From Schleiferiaceae bacterium (GTDB taxonomy: Bacteria > Bacteroidota > Bacteroidia > Flavobacteriales > Schleiferiaceae): a DNA stretch of 64,000 nt. A program made the translations under genes and the position numbers. Numbering within the stretch: position 1 is the stretch's first letter; each line of letters starts with the position of its first letter. Shown here one piece after another: positions 36,619 to 45,332 of the stretch. The stretch covers positions 39,162-103,161 of the forward strand of contig JAQWXR010000018.1 of the NCBI GenBank assembly GCA_029254375.1. Direction: 5' to 3'. The notes beneath the pieces were generated by a model. It did not search any database and was not told the origin of the DNA. It saw nothing but the letters and a program-made list of their open reading frames with translations.

Positions 36619-39600
36619 TTAATAAATCAACAAAAGCGTGCCGCGCATCTCGATTGGCTCTCCTTGCTTTGATCTAAAATTCAATTGATAGATATAGCTA
36701 CTTTCAGAGGCTCTGACTCCGTCAATAGTTCCATCCCAACCTTTGTTTTCGTTGTTCGTCGAGAATACCACATTGCCCCAACGATCCATGATTTCAAGCT
36801 TATAGCTGCCTGACTCCACATAAACTTGTTTTGGACGCCAAGTGCGGTTTTCAAGTACAGGTGAGTTTGGACTAAAAGAGTTAGGAATAAAAATTCGAGG
36901 CTTGTGCTCTGCACAGGCCACATTGGATGTGGATGTAAACACAGAGCCGTCATAGTCTGTGAAATTAAAAAGACTTGGCCCCTCAGTAGCCACCACCTTG
37001 TAGCAGAAAATACCGACGTTATCTCCTCTGGGGCGAATGTTGTCTGAGAAAACAGTGTCCGTGGTCGTGCCAACGAATGACATTCCTGCACCTTCGCCAA
37101 CAGATCTGTAGATGTCATACTTCAAGACTCCTCCCATGAAATCACGGTAGGGATTCCATGTTAGAATGTTGGTCAAGTTATCAACAGGCTCCACTTCGAG
37201 TAATATGTTGGTGCCAATGTTAGAGGCCGTATCAATTCCTCCACAACTATCTGTCGCCACAAAGCGATAGAGATAACGGTGATTCATAGGATCCGCTGAA
37301 AAATCTTTAAATCGGATTTCCCATGGTGGGGACACTGGCTTAGGAATGAGGCCTAAGGAGGTAAACGGTGCGCCATCTCGATCCGCACGCTGCAAATCAA
37401 AGTGGATGATGTCGGCATCCTTATCAATAAAGGTCACCAATTCGATGGCATTATCGTTTCGAACGGAGGTCTTAGCCATGTACAATAGGCGAGAGCGTTG
37501 AACCGCTAAGGAATTAATACAAACTTGGTTGGAAGTACTAAATCGCTGACTAGCTGTATCTACCGCCTGAACATAATAGCAATAGGCCCATCCACCAATC
37601 AAGTCACGTGTATTGAATGCTGTGTCTCCCGGTGCTTTTGTCGCCAGAAGAACTGCCATTTGAGTGGGTCCTCCAGGTGGCGTTACATCAGCAAGCAAAC
37701 GATATTCCTTGACTCCACCTGACCAGCCGTTGTACTGATTCCAACGCAAGCGCATGATGCCTTCGCATGGATCCATATTCTCGGTCAATAACATATTATT
37801 ATGAGCAGAAACAAGTAGATCAGAGCTTTGATTACCACAACTATCAGTGGACATCACCTTGTATCGCTTGACTTGGCTTAAAGGAAGTGCTCCTGGAATC
37901 GCATACGGCATGCTTACCGTATTTGGAACCGTAGCAATGGAGTTCCAGCCTGTTCCAGGAACCCACTCTAGGATGTCATAATTCACTATGTCACCATTCG
38001 TACCGGCAGACCAAGACATGAATGCAGTGCCTCCAATCACCGAAACAGAATCAATCTTTAATATGTCTGTATTGTTTTGATCCGAAAAATACCCTCCATC
38101 AATCGTCGAGTTACAGGCGCCGTTGATTCGAATTTGATATTCTAAATCTTGACCGCAGATATTAACCGTATCGTTGTAGGTTTTACTCGCCGTGGTGGCG
38201 ACCTGAGACCAGCCTGCGACCCCAGTTCCTTGGGGACGTCTCCAAATCTCATACGTTGGCGTGGCTCCTGTATTTGGAGCGTTCCAATCCAATTGGGCCA
38301 CAGATGAATTTGTAGGAGGAATCGGCGTAACCGACATTTCCATCAAGCGAACGGTATCGGAGGTAACTGACGTATAGCCGCAACCGCCTATGGAACGCAT
38401 GTAGTAATAATTGGCGCCGCTCAAAGGGCTCGAGTCAGTGTAGGAAAGAGTACCGTAATCCCAGACCGTATCTATGGCAACAAAAGGCACCGAAGGAGAA
38501 GACCCCCGAAAGATGACATAGGCGTCAAAATTCATTCCGGTATCAAGTGGCGTGCCCCAATCTAAGGTCAAGCCCCCACCGGGCTCTTGCGAAACACAGG
38601 ATTGACTTAAATCAGGAGGTACAGGTATTGTAGATACCACATTGATTACCACTGCAGCCACACGAATCGCAGGGGCCACACAGAAATTATCCTGCATCCT
38701 AAGGGCGAAAACATACCGGTTCGTAGGTGTACCGCACGAGTTGTTCTGATACGAGATATGATTGCAATTCGTTACCCAATCAAAAGCGATCTCGTTATTC
38801 AAGGTGGAAATAAATGCAGTCTGAGGAGACTTGGGATTCACGGTTGCGCAAGGCGGGTTAAGACAGCCCGCATTGGGGTTGTTCAGAGGATCTCCAAGCT
38901 GACCTCCCGATGGCGTAAACTCAATAGTTTGGGGTAAAAAGTTGGGCAAAAGTTGGGCATCCTGAGAGACCAAGTCAAACTTCACCTGTTGCCCCGCGAA
39001 GACTGTGGTTTCCCAATACAGAGTGTCTCCTGAATTCACTACCGGCACGAGGGCCGGATATGTTGGAATATTATTTATTTGAACGGTAGGTGGAGTGTTG
39101 AAACCACAGTCCGTGCGAATGATAACCGGAATATCCCGATACACCGAAGCGATTTTCTGATTGCATCGGTAGGCGCTTACTTCCACACAGGAGGCAAAAG
39201 ATCCGCCCGCAGAGGGAGTGAACGTCATCGCACCCGTCTGTTGATTAAAACTAACCGAGTTGCCTCCATTAGGGAATGGATTATTGTAGGCATATCCGGT
39301 ATTGAAAGCTGCATTGGTGCCGTTAGACGAAGTCTGAGGATACGCCCAGTCATAGACCACAGAATCCAAATCATCATCAAATGCATTGTGCGCATAGGTA
39401 TATTCGTAGCCTGAGCAAATCACCGACTTGGGAGGCTCCAAGAAACGAGGAGATGAATCGTAGCAGGGATTGGCATTCTGTGTCACCCCATTGATTGTAT
39501 AAGGGAACATGTAAGCTCGAAGCGTGTAACTACTTGAAGAAGCGGTCAAATTCGTAATAGACGGGCGGCAGCAATCTGTAAATGTAAAATACCATCCTCC

Positions 39601-39978
39601 TGCCGGGGGAACCCCACTTAAAGTGATGTATCCAGATTCATAACGACGTTCTTCCACGGCACCTTGTCCCGAAACGACCCCATTACAATTAATTTCTTGT
39701 GTGCCGTCCCAACAATTTGGTGACACGTCGACAGCAGAGCCTACCTGAGCGCATGAGATAGCTCCTCCTGGCGCGTTGGTTGATAAAACGACTGGATTAG
39801 GGAGAAATGTGGATGCACCCGTGCCACATTCGCGATACAGGATTACATAAAACTTGTACTTGCCCGTGTTTGGACCGCTATCAAAACAGCGCCAAGTAAT
39901 TTCCCCTCCTAAATAGTGAGAGGCGAAAGCTGACTGAGCCAATAATAAGAATGCAAAAATTCTAAATAGATGCTTCAC
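36619..39978 (-). CDS. Large secreted protein with type IX (type B) C-terminal sorting domain
   Basis: The 1119-residue protein has a signal peptide (MKHLFRIFAFLLLAQSAFA). A distinct first domain (SHYLGGEITWRC, cysteine-rich) recurs in gliding-associated proteins of the phylum. Several fibronectin type III-like domains follow (for example PPTNSSVAQLDWNAPNTGAT). The last ~85 residues start IFIPNSFSPNSP and contain LEIMDRWGNVVFSTNN and GWDGTIDG, the CHU_C/type B sorting domain for type IX secretion. It starts with GTG. It is probably released or attached at the cell surface. No catalytic domain is seen. A -7 box lies 23 nt upstream. Confidence 0.9.
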   Translation of the reverse strand: MKHLFRIFAFLLLAQSAFASHYLGGEITWRCFDSGPNTGKYKFYVILYRECGTGASTFLPNPVVLSTNAPGGAISCAQVGSAVDVSPNCWDGTQEINCNGVVSGQGAVEERRYESGYITLSGVPPAGGWYFTFTDCCRPSITNLTASSSSYTLRAYMFPYTINGVTQNANPCYDSSPRFLEPPKSVICSGYEYTYAHNAFDDDLDSVVYDWAYPQTSSNGTNAAFNTGYAYNNPFPNGGNSVSFNQQTGAMTFTPSAGGSFASCVEVSAYRCNQKIASVYRDIPVIIRTDCGFNTPPTVQINNIPTYPALVPVVNSGDTLYWETTVFAGQQVKFDLVSQDAQLLPNFLPQTIEFTPSGGQLGDPLNNPNAGCLNPPCATVNPKSPQTAFISTLNNEIAFDWVTNCNHISYQNNSCGTPTNRYVFALRMQDNFCVAPAIRVAAVVINVVSTIPVPPDLSQSCVSQEPGGGLTLDWGTPLDTGMNFDAYVIFRGSSPSVPFVAIDTVWDYGTLSYTDSSPLSGANYYYMRSIGGCGYTSVTSDTVRLMEMSVTPIPPTNSSVAQLDWNAPNTGATPTYEIWRRPQGTGVAGWSQVATTASKTYNDTVNICGQDLEYQIRINGACNSTIDGGYFSDQNNTDILKIDSVSVIGGTAFMSWSAGTNGDIVNYDILEWVPGTGWNSIATVPNTVSMPYAIPGALPLSQVKRYKVMSTDSCGNQSSDLLVSAHNNMLLTENMDPCEGIMRLRWNQYNGWSGGVKEYRLLADVTPPGGPTQMAVLLATKAPGDTAFNTRDLIGGWAYCYYVQAVDTASQRFSTSNQVCINSLAVQRSRLLYMAKTSVRNDNAIELVTFIDKDADIIHFDLQRADRDGAPFTSLGLIPKPVSPPWEIRFKDFSADPMNHRYLYRFVATDSCGGIDTASNIGTNILLEVEPVDNLTNILTWNPYRDFMGGVLKYDIYRSVGEGAGMSFVGTTTDTVFSDNIRPRGDNVGIFCYKVVATEGPSLFNFTDYDGSVFTSTSNVACAEHKPRIFIPNSFSPNSPVLENRTWRPKQVYVESGSYKLEIMDRWGNVVFSTNNENKGWDGTIDGVRASESSYIYQLNFRSKQGEPIEMRGTLLLIY

Positions 39979-40001
39979 AATGCGTGTTTTTTATATCAAT
40001 T

Positions 40002-40009
40002 CAAATGTA
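40002..40009 (-). promoter_or_regulatory. -7 promoter box of the T9SS-secreted protein gene
   Basis: Read on the minus strand this is TACATTTG, an exact TAnnTTTG match, 23 nt before the GTG start at 39978. Confidence 0.5.
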
Positions 40010-40096
40010 AGCCATTGAATCATGTCCTTCCCTCTGCTCTTGCAGGAAAGTCAGGGCTTAATGAGTAAACGGCGACTTGAGCACTCTTGGGCGAAT

Positions 40097-41248
40097 TCAA
40101 GAACGCAACATTTCCCTCGAAATTACCAATTTTTGAATTTCTGAAGTCCCTTCTCCTATAGTACAAAGCTTGACGTCGCGATAATATTTTTCGGCAGGAT
40201 AATCCTTGGTAAAACCATAGCCGCCATGAATTTGAAGCCCTTCATTCGCAACTCGAACGGCTACCTCACTGGCATAATATTTGGCCATGGCAGACTCCTT
40301 GGTGACTTTCAGATTTTGGTCTTTGAGTGAGCCCGCATGACGAATCATCAATTCAGAACCATAAATCTCCGTATCCATGTCAGCGAGTTTGAAAGCAATG
40401 GACTGAAACTTGCTTATAGCCTTGCCAAACTGCTCACGCTCTTGACTGTAGCGCAATGCGGCATTACGGGCTCCTTTGGCAATCCCCAGCGAAAGCGCGG
40501 CAATAGAAATACGCCCGCCATCCAGGATTTTCATGCTCTGAACGAAGCCCTCTCCTATGCCCCCTAGGATGTTTTCCTTTGGGATTCGGCAATCATCAAA
40601 AAAGAGGCAAGCTGTTTCACTCGCACGCATGCCGAGCTTATTTTCCTTTTTACCGCCTGAGAAACCGGGGGTGCCTTTTTCCACTACGAAGGCCGACATT
40701 CCGCGGGAATCGCCCTTCTCTCCTGTTCTCGCAATGACAACGGCGATTTCTCCAGTAATGGCATGGGTGATAAAGTTTTTGGAGCCTTGAAGCACCCACT
40801 CATTTCCATCCAAAGTCGCCGTGGTATGCATTCCTCCGGCATCGCTTCCCGTTCCAGTTTCTGTCAAGCCCCAAGCTCCTACAATCTGACCAGCAGCCAA
40901 ACGAGGTAACCACTTGGCTTTTTGCGCTTCTGTCCCAAATTGATTGATGTGCTGGGTGCAGAGACTATTGTGAGCCGCTAAAGACAAGCCAATACTCCCG
41001 CAAACCTGAGAAATTTCATCAATAACGGTGATGTATTCGGCATAGCCCAGGCCGGAACCCCCGAACCGAGGTTCAACAAGCATTCCCATAAATCCCATCT
41101 CACCCATGGCATGAAATACATGCAATGGGAAGGTTTGTGCCTCATCCCACTCCATCACATGAGGGGCGATGTGTTGCTGGGCAAAGTCACGAGCTGCTTC
41201 GCGAATGGCATCGAGCTCGGGATTACTAAGGGCATGAATGGGGTACAT
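40097..41248 (-). CDS. Acyl-CoA dehydrogenase
   Basis: The 383-residue flavoprotein introduces the first double bond in acyl-CoA oxidation, passing electrons to an electron-transfer flavoprotein. It has the family motifs GAWGLTETGTGSDAGG (FAD region), KNFITHA, REQFGKAISKFQSIAFKLADM, and the C-terminal LQIHGGYGFTKDYPAEKYYRD with IGEGTSEIQ. The catalytic glutamate position cannot be fixed without alignment. I use the ATG at 41248; the longest frame begins two codons earlier with TTG. Chain-length preference, or a branched-chain substrate such as isovaleryl-CoA, is not determined, although the HMG-CoA lyase-like gene at the left edge would fit leucine breakdown. Confidence 0.92.
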   Translation of the reverse strand: MYPIHALSNPELDAIREAARDFAQQHIAPHVMEWDEAQTFPLHVFHAMGEMGFMGMLVEPRFGGSGLGYAEYITVIDEISQVCGSIGLSLAAHNSLCTQHINQFGTEAQKAKWLPRLAAGQIVGAWGLTETGTGSDAGGMHTTATLDGNEWVLQGSKNFITHAITGEIAVVIARTGEKGDSRGMSAFVVEKGTPGFSGGKKENKLGMRASETACLFFDDCRIPKENILGGIGEGFVQSMKILDGGRISIAALSLGIAKGARNAALRYSQEREQFGKAISKFQSIAFKLADMDTEIYGSELMIRHAGSLKDQNLKVTKESAMAKYYASEVAVRVANEGLQIHGGYGFTKDYPAEKYYRDVKLCTIGEGTSEIQKLVISREMLRS

Positions 41249-41284
41249 AATCAAGGATTTGCTGTGTTGTTTAGGAGGATATTG

Positions 41285-41854
41285 TTATTTCTTAAGCACT
41301 TCGCCGTTCAAAAGTTCATAGGCTTCTCCACTTTCAGTGCACGTCGCATGCCCTTCAGAATCAAAGTCCAATCGGTGGCCGTATTCACTCATCCAACCGA
41401 CTTGTCGGGAAGGATTTCCGACGAATAAAGCGTAGGCCGGGATATTTTTGGTCACCACTGCCCCAGCGCCAATGAAGGCATACGGTCCAATGTTGTGACC
41501 ACAAACGATGGTGGCATTCGCGCCAATACTGGCGCCTTTTCCCACATGGGTTCGGCTGTATTGCCCGCGTCGCACTACGCTTGATCGTGGGTTTGTGACA
41601 TTGGTAAATACACAGGAAGGGCCCAAAAAAACGTCATCGTCACACGTTACCCCCGTATATATGCTGACATTATTTTGAACTTTCACGTTGTTGCCGAGGA
41701 TCACATCGGGTGAAATGACTACGTTTTGACCCAGATTGCAGTCGGCACCGATGGTACATGGGCCCATGATGTGGGAAAAATGCCAAATTTTAGTCCCTTC
41801 ACCAATTTGGGCACCTGCATCAATAACGGCTGTGGGATGTGCGCTGTAGTTCAT
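41285..41854 (-). CDS. WbpD/WlbB-like left-handed beta-helix acetyltransferase
   Basis: The 189-residue protein has hexapeptide repeats of the left-handed beta-helix fold from about residue 10 to 140 ([39 protein letters not shown]). It closely follows the layout of WbpD-type enzymes, which acetylate the 3-amino group of UDP-2-acetamido-3-amino-glucuronate for surface glycans. Shared marks are [38 protein letters not shown] and the C-terminal [10 protein letters not shown]. The rest of that sugar pathway is not adjacent. Exact substrate is inferred from family. Confidence 0.85.
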   Translation of the reverse strand: MNYSAHPTAVIDAGAQIGEGTKIWHFSHIMGPCTIGADCNLGQNVVISPDVILGNNVKVQNNVSIYTGVTCDDDVFLGPSCVFTNVTNPRSSVVRRGQYSRTHVGKGASIGANATIVCGHNIGPYAFIGAGAVVTKNIPAYALFVGNPSRQVGWMSEYGHRLDFDSEGHATCTESGEAYELLNGEVLKK

Positions 41855-41932
41855 GGAATCTTAATGAAGTGGCTAAGATAGGAAGCAGGTCCCGGATGTA
41901 TCTTTAGCGGATAGATTTAATCTTTGAAATTC

Positions 41933-42742
41933 ATGCAACGCATCTCTCCATTCTTCTTACGTTCAGTTCTTTCATTAAGCTTGATTCTCTCCTCCATTAC
42001 CGCTCTTGGCTGGGGCCAAACCGGGCATCGCGTTGTAGGTCAGATTGCCTCCAAGCACTTGCATCCTGTGGCGGCTGAGGCAGTACAGCGGCTTCTCGGA
42101 AATGAGTCCCTCGCGATGTGTTCCAACTGGATGGACCATATCAAGTCCAATCGGGACTACAATTACATGAATCCATGGCATTATTGTACCATTCCCGATG
42201 GTTTGACCTATGAAAGCTGCGATCATCCTTCGGAAGGGGATGTTATAGAAACTATCAATGCGTTAATTCAGGAAATCAAATTGAAGCGATTCTCAAAGGC
42301 AGAGAATGAAGCTATGGCCGTTAAAATGCTTGCGCACCTCATTGGGGATCTACATCAGCCATTGCACGTTGGCAATGGCACAGACCGCGGTGGAAATGAT
42401 CGTAAAATCAAATGGTTTGGTGACAACAGTAACCTTCACCGCGTGTGGGATTCCGATCTCATTGATCATCAACAATTGAGCTTCAGTGAGTATGTTCTCT
42501 GGATTGATCATGCGAGTGAGACTGAAGTAAGCGATTGGCAAAGTTCGTCTGTGATGGCCTGGGCGCATGAGTCGCAAGCTATTCGAATGACCATTTACCC
42601 CAAGTCGGATGACACCTCATTGGGCTATAATTATAACTACGATCAGATAGCCACATTAAATAAACGCTTACTTCAAGCAGGTATTCGCTTAGCCGGAGTC
42701 TTGAACGATTTGTACGCAGCACCTTCAAAAAAGAGGAAATAA
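41933..42742 (+). CDS. S1/P1-type nuclease
   Basis: S1/P1 nucleases degrade single-stranded nucleic acids with a trinuclear zinc site. The 269-residue protein has a signal peptide ending near ALG, after which the mature N-terminus begins WGQTGHR, where the tryptophan and first histidine are metal ligands in the family. Other ligand regions are SNWMDHIK, PWHYCTIP, HLIGDLHQPLHVG and DRGGNDRKI with NLHRVWDSDL. I chose the ATG at 41933; the longer frame begins three codons earlier with TTG. It overlaps nothing, and the Rrf2 gene follows two nucleotides after its stop. Confidence 0.93.
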   Translation: MQRISPFFLRSVLSLSLILSSITALGWGQTGHRVVGQIASKHLHPVAAEAVQRLLGNESLAMCSNWMDHIKSNRDYNYMNPWHYCTIPDGLTYESCDHPSEGDVIETINALIQEIKLKRFSKAENEAMAVKMLAHLIGDLHQPLHVGNGTDRGGNDRKIKWFGDNSNLHRVWDSDLIDHQQLSFSEYVLWIDHASETEVSDWQSSSVMAWAHESQAIRMTIYPKSDDTSLGYNYNYDQIATLNKRLLQAGIRLAGVLNDLYAAPSKKRK

Positions 42743-42744
42743 AC

Positions 42745-43218
42745 ATGCTCAATCGGAAAACCACCTATGGCATTCATGCCTTGCTTTTTTTGGCAAGGCA
42801 TGCGGATCAGGGGTTTATTCCGATTGTCCGAATTTCAGAATCACTAGTGGTTTCTCGGAAATTTCTCGAGCGAATTTTAGCGGAATTAAAGGAAGAGGGC
42901 TTAGTAGTTTCACATGCAGGACGAGACGGCGGATACAGCCTCGGCTCGCAAGGCTTGGATCTTGGACTTTCTGAAGTCGTGCGCGTTCTAGAAGGACCCA
43001 TTGCACTTCTACCCTGCGCTTCCCATCGCTTCTTCACGGCGTGTAACGAATGTCCAGACCCTAATTCGTGTGGACTTCAAGACGCATTAGTTCAGGTCCG
43101 CAATGACACCGTTCATAGTCTAAAACAAATGACCTTAGGACGCATGCTCACCGCCGAAGCGGAGATGAACTCAGGCCTTCGTCCGCTCCAGCGACCCACT
43201 CCATATTCGAGAGACTAG
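42745..43218 (+). CDS. Rrf2-family transcriptional regulator (CymR/IscR type)
   Basis: The 157-residue protein has the winged-helix Rrf2 domain: YGIHALLFLARHA, the recognition region SRKFLERILAELKEEGLV, and the wing SHAGRDGGYSLG. Four cysteines in the C-terminal half (C91, C100, C103, C109) could hold an iron-sulphur cluster as in IscR-like members. The next gene encodes cystathionine beta-synthase, so regulation of sulphur amino-acid genes (as for CymR) or of iron-sulphur genes is plausible. It begins two nucleotides after the nuclease stop. Confidence 0.9.
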   Translation: MLNRKTTYGIHALLFLARHADQGFIPIVRISESLVVSRKFLERILAELKEEGLVVSHAGRDGGYSLGSQGLDLGLSEVVRVLEGPIALLPCASHRFFTACNECPDPNSCGLQDALVQVRNDTVHSLKQMTLGRMLTAEAEMNSGLRPLQRPTPYSRD

Positions 43219-43235
43219 AAGCATTCCATAGCCCT

Positions 43236-43243
43236 TAACTTTG
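43236..43243 (+). promoter_or_regulatory. -7 promoter box, leaderless type, of the cystathionine beta-synthase gene
   Basis: TAACTTTG matches the consensus exactly and lies five nucleotides before the ATG at 43249. It begins 17 nt after the Rrf2 stop codon, so the gene has its own promoter even though the Rrf2 gene is upstream on the same strand. Confidence 0.6.
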
Positions 43244-43248
43244 CCTAC

Positions 43249-44631
43249 ATGCCTACATCCCGCCCCACCCCTGCTGTCGTTCAGAATATTTTAGAAACGA
43301 TTGGCCAAACGCCCATGGTTCAATTGCATCGCACGGTGGAGGGTATTCCCGGCAAGGTTTTGGCCAAAGTAGAGTATTTCAATCCGGGTCATAGCACCAA
43401 GGACCGAATGGCTTTGAAAATGGTAGAAGACGCTGAAAAAGCTGGCTTACTGAAACCCGGAGGGACGATTATTGAATGTACCTCGGGAAATACCGGCATG
43501 GGCTTGGCTTTAGCGGCTGTTGTGAAGGGTTACCGCCTCATATGCACGCTGAGTGACAAGCAGAGTAAGGAAAAAATGGATGTCCTACGGGCACTCGGGG
43601 CTGAAATTTATGTCTGTCCAACGAACGTATCCCCGGAACACCCAGATTCCTATTATTCCGTCGCCAAGCGATTGAATGCCGAGATCCCAAATTCCTATTT
43701 CCCAAATCAATACGACAACCTGAGCAATCGCACGGCTCACTATGAATCTACCGGTCCAGAAATCTGGGAACAAACCGAAGGGAAAATCACCCACTTTATT
43801 GTGGGTGTCGGAACGGGTGGAACTATTTCTGGAGTGGCGAAGTATCTAAAAGAGAAGAACCCTAAAATCCAAATATGGGGAGTGGACTCCTTTGGTTCCG
43901 TCTTTAAAAAATATCATGAAACGGGTGTCTTTGATGAATCTGAAATCTACGGATACATCACGGAAGGTATTGGCGAAGACATCCTACCCAAGAACGTCGA
44001 CTTTGGATTGATCGATCGATTTGAAAAAGTCACGGATCGGGATGGTGCGCTTGTGGCGCGTGAATTGGCTCGCAAAGAAGGTCTCTTACTTGGCTATTCC
44101 TGTGGCTCTGCCCTTCAAGGCTTGCGTCAATTGAAGCATTTACTTCCTGATGATGCCGTCACCGTCGTGCTGTTTCATGACCATGGAAGCCGCTACGTAG
44201 GAAAAATATACAACGATGATTGGATGCGTGAACGTGGCTTTCTGAAGGAAGACTCAGGTAATTTAGCCCAAGCCGTTTCAATGAATATTCACCTACCCTT
44301 GGTGATGGTTCAACCAGAAGAACCTTTAATGAATGCTGTGGTGGCTATGAAGCGTCATAGTATCTCACAATTGCCGGTACATAATGGGTCCGTTTTTGTA
44401 GGAAGTCTTACTGAAAGTCATATCATCCGAGCTTTATCGGAAGAAGGTTTGGGCATGGACACGCTGGTTAAGCACGTCATGGGGAAGCCATTTCCTATTC
44501 TATCAGGCCATTCGTCCCTTCAGGAGGGTATTCAAGCTTTAAGCATGGATCACAATGCATTATTAGTTGAATTGAGTGCAGGAAAACATCATATACTAAG
44601 CCGACATGATTTGCTGACGAGAATTGCTTGA
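43249..44631 (+). CDS. Cystathionine beta-synthase
   Basis: This PLP enzyme condenses serine with homocysteine to form cystathionine. The 460-residue product has the Cys/Met synthase core: the Schiff-base lysine K51 in GHSTKDRMA, substrate loop CTSGNTGMGLALA, phosphate loop GVGTGGTISGVAKYL and SYSCGSALQG-like GYSCGSALQG. A C-terminal tandem CBS domain spans about residues 335-460. The CBS pair distinguishes it from plain cysteine synthase. The full product fits the bacterial form without the N-terminal haem region of mammals. The leaderless promoter box is at 43236-43243. Confidence 0.9.
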   Translation: MPTSRPTPAVVQNILETIGQTPMVQLHRTVEGIPGKVLAKVEYFNPGHSTKDRMALKMVEDAEKAGLLKPGGTIIECTSGNTGMGLALAAVVKGYRLICTLSDKQSKEKMDVLRALGAEIYVCPTNVSPEHPDSYYSVAKRLNAEIPNSYFPNQYDNLSNRTAHYESTGPEIWEQTEGKITHFIVGVGTGGTISGVAKYLKEKNPKIQIWGVDSFGSVFKKYHETGVFDESEIYGYITEGIGEDILPKNVDFGLIDRFEKVTDRDGALVARELARKEGLLLGYSCGSALQGLRQLKHLLPDDAVTVVLFHDHGSRYVGKIYNDDWMRERGFLKEDSGNLAQAVSMNIHLPLVMVQPEEPLMNAVVAMKRHSISQLPVHNGSVFVGSLTESHIIRALSEEGLGMDTLVKHVMGKPFPILSGHSSLQEGIQALSMDHNALLVELSAGKHHILSRHDLLTRIA

Positions 44632-44638
44632 TTCGTAG

Positions 44639-44646
44639 TATCTTTG
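44639..44646 (+). promoter_or_regulatory. -7 promoter box of rpsP
   Basis: TATCTTTG is an exact TAnnTTTG match with TTTG at 44610-44613 as a possible -33 element, 25 nt upstream. The predicted leader to the ATG at 44695 is about 45 nt, the longest among the promoters noted. Confidence 0.55.
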
Positions 44647-44694
44647 CGCCTCATTAATTAACCGAGTTTAGGACTCTTCTAAAACAATTAACCA

Positions 44695-45324
44695 ATGGCA
44701 ACTAAAATTCGCCTTCAACGCCACGGCCGTAAAGGTCGTCCTATCTACACTATAGTGGCTGCTGATTCACGTGCTAAGCGTGATGGTAAGTTCATTGAGA
44801 ACCTAGGTCAATACAATCCCAACACCAATCCTGCAACGATCGATTTAGATTTCGATCGCGCATTGGATTGGATTATGAAAGGTGCTGAACCTTCGGATAC
44901 GGCTCGTGCGATCCTGAAATACAAAGGGGTGATGATGAAGAAGCATTTACTTCTAGGAGTCACTAAAGGTGCTTTAACGGCTGAACAGGCCGAAGAGCGT
45001 TTCGAGTCATGGTCTACTGATAAGTCTGACCGCATCGATGCCAAAATTGAAAATCTAAATAATAGCGCGAAATCTGCTAAAGATCAGCGTCTTAAGGCTG
45101 AAGCAGCGGTGAGCGAAGCGCGCGCAGCGGCAATAGCTGCGAAGAATGCCCCTGAGCCAGAAGCCGTTGAAGAGGCCACTGCCGAAGAGGCACCTACTGC
45201 TGAAGTTGCTACTGAAGACGCACCTGCTGCTGAAGTTGCTGCCGAAGACGCACCTGCGGCTGAAGTTGCTGCCGAAGACGCACCTGCTGCTGAAGTTGCT
45301 GCCGAAGACGCACCTGCTGAATAA
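44695..45324 (+). CDS. rpsP: 30S ribosomal protein S16 with repeated acidic C-terminal extension
   Basis: S16 binds 16S rRNA and stabilises the 30S body. The N-terminal ~80 residues are a complete S16 (TKIRLQRHGRKGRPIYTIVA, ADSRAKRDGKFIENLGQYNP). The remaining ~125 residues are an Ala/Glu-rich, probably helical and disordered tail that Flavobacteriia often carry. Its last part is built from a 10-residue unit (AEVAAEDAPA) repeated about four times at the DNA level. The tail ends in PAE. It starts the rpsP-rimM unit, eight nucleotides before rimM. I have high confidence in S16 and none about the tail's function. Confidence 0.95.
   Translation: MATKIRLQRHGRKGRPIYTIVAADSRAKRDGKFIENLGQYNPNTNPATIDLDFDRALDWIMKGAEPSDTARAILKYKGVMMKKHLLLGVTKGALTAEQAEERFESWSTDKSDRIDAKIENLNNSAKSAKDQRLKAEAAVSEARAAAIAAKNAPEPEAVEEATAEEAPTAEVATEDAPAAEVAAEDAPAAEVAAEDAPAAEVAAEDAPAE
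45181..45319 (+). repeat. 30-bp tandem repeat in the 3' end of rpsP
   Basis: The unit encodes about ten residues and recurs four times plus a partial copy. The first two units carry a few substitutions; units at 45241-45300 are nearly identical to each other. Perfect reading frame is kept, as the unit is a multiple of three. Copy number could vary between strains by slippage. Confidence 0.9.
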
Positions 45325-45332
45325 TTACTCCG

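Noticed and set aside
39079..39414. 111-residue plus-strand open frame inside the T9SS-secreted protein gene
   Set aside because: Arg/Ile-rich translation with no family pattern, fully inside a strongly supported gene.
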